Part shown: positions 32,926 through 41,288 of the stretch, one piece after another
Position numbering within the stretch: position 1 is the stretch's first letter
Layout of the letters: the number at the start of each line of letters is the position of its first letter
DNA from: Saprospiraceae bacterium
Lineage (GTDB): Bacteria; Bacteroidota; Bacteroidia; Chitinophagales; Saprospiraceae
Reading direction: 5' to 3'
DNA length: 55,496 bases
Assembly: GCA_030728245.1 (NCBI GenBank)
Contig: JANQZX010000125.1
Location: 1 to 55,496, forward strand
Translations under genes and position numbers: made by a program
Notes under the pieces: model-generated
The model's database searches: none
What the model was told of the DNA's origin: nothing
What the model saw: only the letters and a program-made list of their open reading frames with translations

Positions 32926-33786
32926 TTATAAGGAATTGAAAATCAATTTTACCATAATAAGAACTGGTGCAATTTCAACGGTGCAAATATACAATAAAAA
33001 GTGGAACTGATGCGAACCAATAAATCTTACGCCCAGGGTTATTCCTCTTAAATAATGGTACAATAAAATAAGGCCCAGAAAACCAAAAGTACCTAAAATG
33101 AATATTTGCTTCCATTCTTCATTCAAATAGGGTAAGAATATATTCATGGGGGCAATGAATAAACCCATTGAAATCCCCGTGACGACCATTAAAAACTGAT
33201 ATCTATCCATTTCCTTCTTAATGGGAAATACAAATCCGATAAACGTCAGTAATAAATGTCTTAATCCTAAAAATATGAAGGGTAAAAAAAATACACCAAA
33301 ATAATTTAACTTAAAGTTAGAATGCATAATATCTAAAAGCACAGGCATTGCGAAATGGCAAAATATACCCAGATTAATGCTAAAGAAAATGTATAATAAA
33401 AGGTAAGGTAAAATACCTCTTCCTGACATTTCCCGATATAAAAAATTAAATAAATTTTCTTTACCCAATGCACCAATAGAAGCGATAGCAAAAGATCGTA
33501 AAAAGGTAAGCAAAAGCGCCAGAAGCAATAAAAGCGTGATTAACAAGAAAAAATTAGTCGATTGCTCTGTCAACAATGGCTTTACCACTATTTCTTCCGT
33601 TGGCACTTCATTTACAGGATTCAACTTATCAAATGGATTATCTGAAACCTGTTTTACCGATTCTTTGTAACCTTTTCTGTAAGTTAGTTCAAAAGGATTT
33701 TGCTCTTGAGCAAAAGAATATACCCCTTGCGAAAACAAAAGACAGGAAAAAAGCAAGATTAAAAAAATCGGTCGTATTTTACCCAA
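32926..33786 (-). CDS. DUF4271 integral membrane protein
   Basis: A 286-aa protein with a hydrophobic leader (1-26, ending FAQEQ), a soluble stretch (30-75) and then about six transmembrane helices (from about 78 to the end), matching DUF4271. Its function is not known. There is no ATG that would keep the leader, so the start is the TTG at 33786, with an AAAAGGA Shine-Dalgarno-like sequence just before it. It sits 6 bp ahead of hemD on the same strand and 52 bp from the divergent histidine kinase, so it is likely the first gene of the hemD run. Confidence 0.8.
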   Translation of the reverse strand: MGKIRPIFLILLFSCLLFSQGVYSFAQEQNPFELTYRKGYKESVKQVSDNPFDKLNPVNEVPTEEIVVKPLLTEQSTNFFLLITLLLLLALLLTFLRSFAIASIGALGKENLFNFLYREMSGRGILPYLLLYIFFSINLGIFCHFAMPVLLDIMHSNFKLNYFGVFFLPFIFLGLRHLLLTFIGFVFPIKKEMDRYQFLMVVTGISMGLFIAPMNIFLPYLNEEWKQIFILGTFGFLGLILLYHYLRGITLGVRFIGSHQFHFLLYICTVEIAPVLIMVKLIFNSL

Positions 33787-33838
33787 AATCCTTTTTTTTC
33801 TGCAAAATTAACAATTTTATGGTTAAAAAATAAATTCA

Positions 33839-35119
33839 ATGCGAGACCTTCAAGTCATTAGAATTGTTTGGCTGGGTTTAATAGCCATTGTTGGCATTTT
33901 AGCCGTTCAAACCTATTGGGGAATTACGACCTGGACTGCAAACGAATCTGATGTAAATCAAAAAATTCATTTAGCTCTTCGTAGGGTAGCTGAATCATTA
34001 GCCGTTGCGAATGGGACTGTTTTGCCCACAGGTAATATTATTCGCAAGCGAAGTGCCAATTATTATCTCGTAAACATTGCTTACGAAATTGATGCCAATT
34101 TGCTCGAATTTTATCTCCGAAAAGAACTGGAAGCATTAACGGTTAACCTTGATTTTGAATACGCCATTTTTGATTGTAGCACCGATGAAATGGTGTATGG
34201 TGCTTATTGTGCTTATGAGCCGGCAAAAAAAGCACCCGAAATAAGCAAATCAATGCCTGGATATCACGCATTTACCTATTATTTTGCTGTTAAATTTCCC
34301 GGTAGATCCAGTTTTTTATGGGGGCAATTTCAAGTCGTTCTCTTCTTTTCAGTAATTCTTTTTGTTACCATAATCTTCTTTTCTTATTCCCTTTTTGTTA
34401 TCGTCAGGCAAAAATGGCTGTTTGAACAACAAAAAGATTTTATAAACAACATGACCCATGAATTCAAAACACCCATTGCTTCCATTCAAATTGCCACCGA
34501 CTATTTTTTAAACCACCAACGAATAAAAGAAAACGAGCGACTTCTGAGATATTCAAAAATAATAAAAGACCAAAATTTACGTTTAAATGAGCATATTGAA
34601 AGGCTTCTTCAGTTAGCCAGATTTGAAAACAATGGTTTCAATCTAAAATTGGAAAACATCCAAATTATTTCCTTTCTGAAAGATATCGTAAGTGCGGAAT
34701 CAATTAGATTTCAAAATTTGGGCGGCACTCTGGCCTTTGAATATTCTTTAGATGATATAGAGATTGTTGCTGACAAATTTCATTTAACCAATACCTTAAG
34801 TAGTCTTCTTGATAATGCGGCGAAATTTTCCACAAAGGAAGTTTATGCTTTACTAAAGGTAGAAAAAACGAAACAGATGCTCATTATAAGTATCATTGAC
34901 CAGGGTATTGGCATTCCAAAAGATTTTAAGGACAAAGTTTTTGACAAATTTTTTCGCGTACCTACCCAAGCGATTTCTGAGGTAAAAGGCTTTGGAATAG
35001 GGCTTTATTACGCAAAGGAGGTTTGTAAGGCGCATAAATGGAAAATTAATATAAAAAGCCGCTCTCCGCTGGATGGTACCGAAATAAATCTGTTAATCCC
35101 TTTAAAATCAAATATATGA
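33839..35119 (+). CDS. Sensor histidine kinase (HisKA/HATPase)
   Basis: Membrane-bound sensor of 426 aa. Transmembrane helices lie at about 8-28 and 165-189, leaving a periplasmic sensor region of about 135 residues between them that resembles no common domain I know. The dimerization/phosphoacceptor motif MTHEFKTPIASI puts the phosphorylated histidine at His207. The catalytic domain has an N-box (SLLDNAAKF), G1 (DQGIGIP), F-box (FDKFFR) and G2 (GFGIGLYYAKE). Its TGA overlaps the ATG of the response-regulator gene (ATGA), a typical coupled pair. The pair resembles the RprXY-type systems of Bacteroidota by layout; the signal is unknown. Confidence 0.93.
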   Translation: MRDLQVIRIVWLGLIAIVGILAVQTYWGITTWTANESDVNQKIHLALRRVAESLAVANGTVLPTGNIIRKRSANYYLVNIAYEIDANLLEFYLRKELEALTVNLDFEYAIFDCSTDEMVYGAYCAYEPAKKAPEISKSMPGYHAFTYYFAVKFPGRSSFLWGQFQVVLFFSVILFVTIIFFSYSLFVIVRQKWLFEQQKDFINNMTHEFKTPIASIQIATDYFLNHQRIKENERLLRYSKIIKDQNLRLNEHIERLLQLARFENNGFNLKLENIQIISFLKDIVSAESIRFQNLGGTLAFEYSLDDIEIVADKFHLTNTLSSLLDNAAKFSTKEVYALLKVEKTKQMLIISIIDQGIGIPKDFKDKVFDKFFRVPTQAISEVKGFGIGLYYAKEVCKAHKWKINIKSRSPLDGTEINLLIPLKSNI

Positions 35120-35808
35120 AGCCCAAAATTTTGTATGTTGAAGACGATGAATCTCTGGGTCTATTAACCGCAGACCAACTTGAAGATGCTGGGTATGATA
35201 TACGATGGTTAAAAACAGGCACTGAAGCAGGTAACTTAAAAGAGTTTAATTCTTTCGACCTGGCCATCCTGGATATTAATCTTCCTGGAATGAACGGTTT
35301 TGAGTTAGCCTCAAAAATTAGAACGCACTCCGAGTCTATTCCCATTTTATTTTTAAGTGCACGCTCCCTCACTGAAGACAGAATACATGGATTACAGATT
35401 GGCGCCGACGATTATTTGATAAAGCCATTTCAAATCAAAGAACTAATTTTAAAAATTCACATTTTTTTAAAAAGAAAGGCAATACAAAAAGAAACTCACG
35501 CATCTGAAGTCATTCAGATTGGGCACTACAAGCTGGATAAAAAAAATCTTTCTCTTCTTTCTGTGGATGGGGTCAGCAAAAGAATGACAAGTAAAGAAGC
35601 AGAGCTGTTAAATTATTTGGCCAGACATGCTAATCAACTCATTAAACGGTCTCAATTGTTAATTGACGTTTGGGGAAATGATGATTATTTTTTGGGCCGA
35701 AGTATGGACGTGTTCATTTCAAGACTAAGAAAATACCTTGCCGCCGATGCCCGTATTAAAATTGAGGCCATTCACGGGGTAGGTTTTCAATTTATTTGTC
35801 CTGAATAA
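35116..35808 (+). CDS. OmpR/PhoB-family response regulator
   Basis: A 230-aa DNA-binding response regulator. The receiver domain (1-118) has the acidic pair at 10-11 (VEDD), phosphoacceptor Asp53 (AILDINLPG), Ser81 in the switch position and Lys103 (LIKPF). The C-terminal winged-helix domain (about 135-230) ends in the typical DVWGNDDYFLGRSMDVFISRLRKYL and GVGFQF pattern. It is expected to be phosphorylated by the histidine kinase encoded just upstream, whose stop codon overlaps its ATG. The target genes are unknown; the PpiD/SurA-like gene downstream has a separate promoter-like element. Confidence 0.94.
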   Translation: MKPKILYVEDDESLGLLTADQLEDAGYDIRWLKTGTEAGNLKEFNSFDLAILDINLPGMNGFELASKIRTHSESIPILFLSARSLTEDRIHGLQIGADDYLIKPFQIKELILKIHIFLKRKAIQKETHASEVIQIGHYKLDKKNLSLLSVDGVSKRMTSKEAELLNYLARHANQLIKRSQLLIDVWGNDDYFLGRSMDVFISRLRKYLAADARIKIEAIHGVGFQFICPE

Positions 35809-35905
35809 ATAGTTTCCTCTGATTATTTTTACAATCTTTACAATCAAATAGATAAAGATTTGCGAAAAAATAACACTCTGACTTTTAGATTAAGCGCAGA
35901 AACTG

Positions 35906-35913
35906 TATTTTTG
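35906..35913 (+). promoter_or_regulatory. Candidate -7 element for the PpiD/SurA-like gene
   Basis: TATTTTTG matches TAnnTTTG and lies 74 bp before the ATG, in the 179-bp spacer after the response regulator. The -33 region is poor (no TTG). The spacer also has a short direct repeat of ACAATC (about 35831-35845). Confidence 0.4.
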
Positions 35914-35987
35914 CACGCCTTGACTAATTTTTACAAATTTTTGGTTGAGCAATTGAATTTTTAAGACAAAAAACAATACCGATAAAC

Positions 35988-38096
35988 ATGGCATTGATTA
36001 GTAAAATCAGACAACAAGGTAGTTGGATATTAATTATCCTGATAGCTTTGGGCTTAGGTGGCTTCATTCTAATGGATATGACGTCTGGGCAAACAAGTGT
36101 GTTTGGCAGTTCACAACCTGTACTGGCTAAAATTAACGGTCAAAAAATTGACGTAAATGAATTTAACAGAACAGAGAGTATTTTATACTCCGGTTCTAAC
36201 AGTGATGTTTTCGCACGTAGAGAAAATATTTGGAATTATTTCGTTGAAAAAATCTTGATTTCAGAACAAACTGACAAATTAGGACTAGGCGTAAGTCGTG
36301 CCGAATTGCTTGATTTACAATTTGGTCTTGAACCAAGTCCCGTTATCACTCAGCGTTTTGGCGACCAAGCTACTGGCCAGGTTAACAGGGAGCAGTTAAA
36401 TCAGGTTCGTCAGATGATTGAATCTAACACCCTTGAGCCACAAATGCGTTCTTATTGGGCTATTCAGGAAGGTGAGGTAATCAAAGAAAGACTTCAACGA
36501 AAATTAACTTCTTTAGTTGCTAATGGGTTTTACACTCCAAACTGGCAGGCTGAATTGTTATTCTCAGAAGGTTCTGCTTTCCTTCAATTTGCTTACGTAA
36601 AAGTGCCTTTCGATAATATCGACAATAGCGAAGTTTCTCTTTCTGACCAGGATTATGAGAACTATCTTGACAAAAACAAAAAGAAATATATCAATAAAGA
36701 AGAGCGCAGAAAAATAGCTTATGCTATCTATAATGTTTTTCCTTCAAAAGCGGATACCGCAGATATTTATGGCAAAATAAGTGTTTTAGCTGATCAATTC
36801 AGAAGTGCATCTAATGACACTAGCTTTATTGAACAAAACAGAGGGGTGATGTCTCCGATTTATGTAAAGAAATCGGAAATTAATCCAATGTTCGCCGACA
36901 GTATTTTCAATTTACCTGAAGGTGGCGTTTTTGGCCCTTATACTGAATCTGGAGCTTATCGTGTAGTTAAAATGATTGATAAAAAAGCACTGCCGGATTC
37001 TGTTAAATCAAGACATATTCTTATTCAAGCATCTGACGCAAATAGTGCTTTTTTAGCGCAAAGAACCATCGACTCTCTTAAGCAGGTTATCGAGAAAGGA
37101 GAGGCTACCTTTGAAGCTATGGCCGCTCAATTTGGCAGTGATGCAACGTCAACAAAAGGTGGTGACTTAGGTTATGCCGCTCCTGGTCAGATGGTTGCAG
37201 AATACAATGATTTGATTTTCTTTCAAGCTGAAGCAGGTAAGTTATATACTGTAACTACTCAATTCGGTGTGCACTTGGTAGAAGTAACTGGTAAGAAATT
37301 TGATAAAAATGAGATAGGTATCAGAATTGCTTCCCTCGTTTCTAACATTATTCCATCTGAAGCTACCCAAAAAGATGCTTACAATAGGGTTTCTATAATA
37401 CTAAATAAAAGTAAATCGGTAGTAGACTTAAAAGCAAACCTCGCAAAAAATAAGGACATTAAACTAGAAACATCTACCCCAATGGGTAAGAATGAGTTCT
37501 TCTTAGGACCTTTAGGCGCGGGGGTACAATCACGTGATATCATTCGTTGGGCTTTCGATGCAGATTTAGAATCTGTTTCTCCACAAGTTTATGTTTACAG
37601 AGATGAAAATCTTTATTTTGACAATAAATATGTACTTATTGGCTTAGAAGATATTATTGAGGAAGGATTACCAGCGGTTGAAAAAATAAAGAAGGAAATT
37701 GAAGCCTTAGTAATTAATGAAAAGAAAGGTGCTTTGATTGCTTCAAAAATGAAAGGGAAATCGTTGGAATCATTAGCTAGTAGCTTCGGAGAGCCCATTG
37801 ATACAGCGAATGGAATTACCTTTGCCAATCCGGTTATTGCTGGTGTAGGAAGTGAGCCTAAGTTATTAGGTAAATTATTCCGTTATAATACAGGTGATGT
37901 AACTTCCCCTGTAGTTGGAAACTCAGGTGTATATATGGCAAAAATAATCACCAAAGCGGCGCCTTCAGCAGCTACAGAATTAGTGACCACAAAGAGAAAC
38001 CTGGTTTCTACTTACCGTAGTCAGGTTAATAGCAAAATTACACAGGTACTTAAAGACGGAGCAACTATTAAGGATAATCGCAGTAAGTTCTTTTAA
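35988..38096 (+). CDS. PpiD/SurA-like peptidyl-prolyl cis-trans isomerase
   Basis: A 702-aa periplasmic folding factor anchored by one N-terminal helix (about 12-29, ILIILIALGLGGFILMD). After a SurA/PpiD-type N-terminal chaperone domain (about 35-250), a parvulin rotamase domain is visible at about 330-440 (SRHILIQ, then ATSTKGGDLGYAAPGQM and QFGVHLVEV). A second, weaker region with parvulin-like features (GEPIDTANGITFANP, AGVGSEPKLLGKLF) lies in the C-terminal third. Such proteins help outer-membrane protein folding. It is followed 21 bp later by a gene for a very small membrane protein, and then by a strong terminator. Confidence 0.9.
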   Translation: MALISKIRQQGSWILIILIALGLGGFILMDMTSGQTSVFGSSQPVLAKINGQKIDVNEFNRTESILYSGSNSDVFARRENIWNYFVEKILISEQTDKLGLGVSRAELLDLQFGLEPSPVITQRFGDQATGQVNREQLNQVRQMIESNTLEPQMRSYWAIQEGEVIKERLQRKLTSLVANGFYTPNWQAELLFSEGSAFLQFAYVKVPFDNIDNSEVSLSDQDYENYLDKNKKKYINKEERRKIAYAIYNVFPSKADTADIYGKISVLADQFRSASNDTSFIEQNRGVMSPIYVKKSEINPMFADSIFNLPEGGVFGPYTESGAYRVVKMIDKKALPDSVKSRHILIQASDANSAFLAQRTIDSLKQVIEKGEATFEAMAAQFGSDATSTKGGDLGYAAPGQMVAEYNDLIFFQAEAGKLYTVTTQFGVHLVEVTGKKFDKNEIGIRIASLVSNIIPSEATQKDAYNRVSIILNKSKSVVDLKANLAKNKDIKLETSTPMGKNEFFLGPLGAGVQSRDIIRWAFDADLESVSPQVYVYRDENLYFDNKYVLIGLEDIIEEGLPAVEKIKKEIEALVINEKKGALIASKMKGKSLESLASSFGEPIDTANGITFANPVIAGVGSEPKLLGKLFRYNTGDVTSPVVGNSGVYMAKIITKAAPSAATELVTTKRNLVSTYRSQVNSKITQVLKDGATIKDNRSKFF

Positions 38097-38117
38097 TCAT
38101 ACATAAATACTACTATT

Positions 38118-38240
38118 ATGTCATCAGTAAAAAACGCAGGAAAGAAGGGATATTTTATGTTGTATTTCTTTATAACATTAGTGCTTTTTTTCTCACTGGT
38201 CGTTTACATATACCGATATAATCAATTAGGATTAGAATAG
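38118..38240 (+). CDS. Small single-span membrane protein (40 aa)
   Basis: ATG at 38118, TAG at 38238-38240; the 40-aa peptide starts MSSVKNAGKKGYF and has one clear transmembrane helix (about residues 14-32, rich in Leu, Phe and Val) followed by a short positive and polar tail (RYNQLGLE). The cluster of Lys at 5-10 before the helix fits an inside N-terminus. It lies 21 bp after the PpiD/SurA-like foldase and just before the strong terminator, so it is probably the last gene of that transcript. I do not recognise a family. Its size would make many gene callers miss it; reality is supported by position, clean hydrophobic helix and codon pattern, not by homology. Confidence 0.6.
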   Translation: MSSVKNAGKKGYFMLYFFITLVLFFSLVVYIYRYNQLGLE

Positions 38241-38246
38241 GTGATT

Positions 38247-38286
38247 AAAAAAGCCGGTAAGAAATTTTCTTACCGGCTTTTTTTTA
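38247..38286. terminator. Strong bidirectional intrinsic terminator
   Basis: GCCGGTAAGAA (38253-38263) pairs perfectly with TTCTTACCGGC (38267-38277) around a 3-base loop. It is flanked by an A-run on the left and a T-run of eight on the right, so it can end transcription in both directions. It separates the plus-strand foldase/small-protein genes from the minus-strand acyl-CoA ligase, and overlaps the ligase stop codon. Confidence 0.92.
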
Positions 38287-40101
38287 ATCCTTGTAGATTT
38301 GTTGAATCTGTTCAGAATATTTATCTAAAATTACCCTTCTTTTTAGTTTCATCGTAGGCGTTAATTCCGATTCTGTACCATCCTTTTTAACAGGTTCCCA
38401 AGGATCAATCAACAATTTAAATTTCTTAACCTGATCAATGTGAGCGAACTCTTGGTTCATTTCATCAATAATTGATTGATAAAGGTTAATAATTTCAGTC
38501 TTTTGAACCATGTCTGACAAATTGGTCCAAGTCAAATCGTTATTTCCGCACCAATCTCTTAAAGCTTCCTCTGCCGGAACGATTAGCGCTGACACAAACT
38601 TTTGACTATCACCCACGACCATCATTTGTTCAATAAGGAAAGATTCCTTAAATTTATTTTCAATAGGAGCAGGAGCCACATATTTACCACCTGAAGTTTT
38701 CAATAGCTCTTTTTTCCTATCGGTAATTTTAAGAAATGCTCCCCCTTCAGGCCCTTCAATAAATTTACCAACATCTCCGGTGCAGAACCAGGATTTTCCG
38801 TCGATTACTTTAGTAACCGCAGCGGTTGCCTCTGGTTTATTATAATAGCCCATCATGATATTTGGACCAGAAGCTAATATTTCGCCTTCACTTTCTCTGT
38901 AATTACCGTCGGAGGAATCTATAAAAATAGTTACCCCGGGAATGGCTTTTCCCACGGTACCCAAAAGCGCGCCTCTTTTTTCAAACGTACTCGCTGTTAA
39001 CACAGGAGAGGTTTCTGTAAGACCATAACCCTCTCTAATGGGAACGCCAGCAGCAGAAAACACCTGAGCTATTCTTAAAGGACAAGGCGCTGCACCGGTA
39101 ACGATACCTTTAACATTTCCACCTAAGGCCTCTCTCCACTTACTAAAAATAAGTTTATCAGCTATCTTTCCCTTAAATCCACCAATAGGTTTATGGTAAG
39201 CATAATCTTCTGTTAGGGAAAGAGCCCAGAAGAACAATTTTTTCTTTACTCCCGTTAGAGCCAGACCCTTATTATAAATTTTCTCATATACCTTTTCCAG
39301 TAATCGGGGAACGGTGGTAAAGAAATGGGGTTGAACCGTTTTCAAATCTCCTTCATCACCCCCTAAATTATCTGTACCTGTAAAAATGATAGAAACGCCC
39401 CTAAACTGGTAGTGATATGAAGCGGCCCTTTCAAAAATATGGCAAATAGGAAGGAAACTCAACACTTTATCTCCATTTTGAACAGGAATAATAGCTGCTG
39501 CCGCCTCCACATTGGAAATAATATTGTGATGCGAAAGCATTACCCCTTTTGGAACACCCGTTGTACCCGATGTGTAAATAATGGTAGATAAATCTTCCGC
39601 TTTAACGTCATTTTTCAACCCCTCCAAGCGATCCATTCCCTCATCCGTCAGAATATCTTTCCAAAATGGTCGGCCGTCCTGTGGGTCGAAAGTATAAATT
39701 TCTTTAAGGGAGGGAACCTCCTTTTGCGCTATACTTACTTTGTCATAAAGGTCTAATTTTCCTACAAAACAAATTTTTGTCTCGGAGTCATTAAAGATAT
39801 AAACGTATTCATTACTACTAATAGTAGGATACACAGGGACGTTTATTGCTCCAATTTGCTGAACTGCAATGTCAAGAATTACCCATTCTGGTCGATTCTG
39901 ATATACGGCAACGCCGATTTTATCTCCCTTTCCAACGCCCAATTTCAATAAACCGCAACTCAGTTTATTTGCTAAATCAACTACTTCTTCCGTGGAAAGG
40001 AAATCGAACACACCTTGTTCGTTTTTGGCACCCATACATCGCTCCAATGGATAATGTTCCATTTGATAATGAATGTAATCAAATAATCTGGTTGGCTTCA
40101 T
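38284..40101 (-). CDS. Long-chain acyl-CoA synthetase (AMP-forming)
   Basis: A 605-aa ANL-family ligase that activates fatty acids through an acyl-AMP intermediate to acyl-CoA, probably at the inner membrane. The core motifs are present: TIIYTSGTTGVPKGVMLSH (P-loop), REGYGLTETSP (A5) and the hinge-region TDRKKELLKTSGGKY. The overall layout with an insertion around the linker matches FAA1/FadD-type enzymes of about 600 aa. An upstream ATG at 40167 would add 22 hydrophobic residues; the ATG at 40101 (MKPTRLFDY) fits the family N-terminus better and I prefer it. It is read towards the terminator at 38.25 kb and lies 94 bp downstream of a MerR-type regulator on the same strand, so regulation by that protein is possible. 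Confidence 0.9.
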   Translation of the reverse strand: MKPTRLFDYIHYQMEHYPLERCMGAKNEQGVFDFLSTEEVVDLANKLSCGLLKLGVGKGDKIGVAVYQNRPEWVILDIAVQQIGAINVPVYPTISSNEYVYIFNDSETKICFVGKLDLYDKVSIAQKEVPSLKEIYTFDPQDGRPFWKDILTDEGMDRLEGLKNDVKAEDLSTIIYTSGTTGVPKGVMLSHHNIISNVEAAAAIIPVQNGDKVLSFLPICHIFERAASYHYQFRGVSIIFTGTDNLGGDEGDLKTVQPHFFTTVPRLLEKVYEKIYNKGLALTGVKKKLFFWALSLTEDYAYHKPIGGFKGKIADKLIFSKWREALGGNVKGIVTGAAPCPLRIAQVFSAAGVPIREGYGLTETSPVLTASTFEKRGALLGTVGKAIPGVTIFIDSSDGNYRESEGEILASGPNIMMGYYNKPEATAAVTKVIDGKSWFCTGDVGKFIEGPEGGAFLKITDRKKELLKTSGGKYVAPAPIENKFKESFLIEQMMVVGDSQKFVSALIVPAEEALRDWCGNNDLTWTNLSDMVQKTEIINLYQSIIDEMNQEFAHIDQVKKFKLLIDPWEPVKKDGTESELTPTMKLKRRVILDKYSEQIQQIYKD

Positions 40102-40195
40102 CTGATATAAATTTCCGATTTTATGAATTAAGATTGTAATATTCTGTACAATCATTAAAAATAACATAAAATTCTGAAAAAATCAGTGGAATCTA

Positions 40196-41089
40196 TTATG
40201 CATTTATTTCTTGTTCTGAAATTATCTGTATCAGTTGCTCCAGACTTTGAACTTTGTGAATATTTTTACCGTGTTCTATAGATTGTGCATTAACTTGATA
40301 CCCACTTAACAAAATTTGACAATTAAATATTTCATTCGATAGATTATTTACATACTGTTGTATAGATACCGTTTCGAAGGACGAGGTTATCATGGTACAA
40401 ATATAGTCAGGCTTTACTATACCACAAGCTACTTTTAATTCAGCTATTGAAATATCACTCCCCAAATAAACAACTCTGTAATTTCTGACCCTTAACATGA
40501 ACTGAATAAATAACAAGCTAAGCTCTTGTTTCTCCCCCTCTGGTAAGTAAAGAATACACTTTTTACCGGTTGTATGCTCCGAGGGTTGAAGCTGGTCAAT
40601 GGCCGCAATAATTTTTTGTCGTATTAAAAAACTGATAAAATTTTCTTGTACGGGGCTTATCGAACCTGTCAACCAGAGAATACTAAGTTTATCCAGGAAA
40701 GGATAAATAAGCTCGGTCATAGCACGTTCAAAACCGAGTTGTTGGATGTGTGTGTTGAAAATCTTGTCAAACTTCAACTCATCCATTTCAATCATGGCAA
40801 TCGTTAAAGCATCCAAATGAGCCCCATAAGAAATATCAATAGAAGAGAGCGCAGCAGCAGTTTCATTTATTTCATCAGGTTGCATTTGAGCAATTCTTGA
40901 AATTTTATGCCCATTTTTATTTAAAATGGCAATATTCAACAACTGCTTTAAATCATCATCCTGGTAATATCTAATATTGGACTGCGTCCTTTTAGGTGTA
41001 ATTACCCCATATCGTTGTTCCCAAATACGAATAGTGTGTGCTTTGACACCCGTAAGTTTTTCCAAATCAACAATAGAATATACAGCCAA
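40196..41089 (-). CDS. MerR-type regulator, CarH/LitR-like architecture without cobalamin ligands
   Basis: A 297-aa regulator with an N-terminal MerR winged-helix (YSIVDLEKLTGVKAHTIRIWEQRYG, 4-28) and a C-terminal region that follows CarH/LitR: a helical bundle (about 85-165) and a Rossmann-like B12-binding domain (about 175-290). The CarH motif W-H...E-H reads Trp139-Leu140 ... Glu149-Asn150, and the lower axial histidine of the GExHEL motif is Gln188 (GEKQEL). All three histidines that hold and sense adenosylcobalamin in CarH are thus missing. The start must be TTG at 41089: the in-frame TGA lies three codons upstream, and AAAGG precedes the TTG. Divergent from the T9SS protein gene and upstream of the acyl-CoA ligase. 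Confidence 0.85.
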   Translation of the reverse strand: MAVYSIVDLEKLTGVKAHTIRIWEQRYGVITPKRTQSNIRYYQDDDLKQLLNIAILNKNGHKISRIAQMQPDEINETAAALSSIDISYGAHLDALTIAMIEMDELKFDKIFNTHIQQLGFERAMTELIYPFLDKLSILWLTGSISPVQENFISFLIRQKIIAAIDQLQPSEHTTGKKCILYLPEGEKQELSLLFIQFMLRVRNYRVVYLGSDISIAELKVACGIVKPDYICTMITSSFETVSIQQYVNNLSNEIFNCQILLSGYQVNAQSIEHGKNIHKVQSLEQLIQIISEQEINA

Positions 41090-41138
41090 AACCTTTCATT
41101 TCGATGCAAAACAATTTCATACTAAAAAGGTTTAAAAT

Positions 41139-41148
41139 AAAGGTCTTT
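41139..41148. promoter_or_regulatory. AAAG-N2-CTTT palindrome, left copy
   Basis: AAAGGTCTTT, an inverted copy of the sequence at 41266-41275. It lies 50-59 bp upstream of the MerR-type regulator TTG. A possible operator, since MerR proteins bind palindromes and often regulate their own promoters. Confidence 0.35.
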
Positions 41149-41227
41149 TGATTCATTAGGTGTAATTTTGATTAATCCATTATTTTTCAACGGTGATTAT
41201 TGTTAAATTGCTTCATTTAAATTTTTA

Positions 41228-41247
41228 AAATGTTATTTTTAACATTT
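41228..41247. promoter_or_regulatory. Perfect palindrome AAATGTTA-N4-TAACATTT
   Basis: Two 8-bp arms, 41228-41235 and 41240-41247, separated by TTTT, 42 bp before the ATG of the T9SS protein gene. It might be an operator or a hairpin in the leader. The right arm is followed by G, giving TAACATTTG, close to a -7 element with one extra base. Confidence 0.4.
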
Positions 41248-41265
41248 GTACATTCGTTTAACAGG

Positions 41266-41275
41266 AAAGACCTTT
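41266..41275. promoter_or_regulatory. AAAG-N2-CTTT palindrome, right copy
   Basis: AAAGACCTTT, the reverse complement of the copy at 41139-41148, and 13 bp before the T9SS protein ATG. The pair brackets the divergent intergenic region. Confidence 0.35.
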
Positions 41276-41288
41276 TAATTAAAAATAT

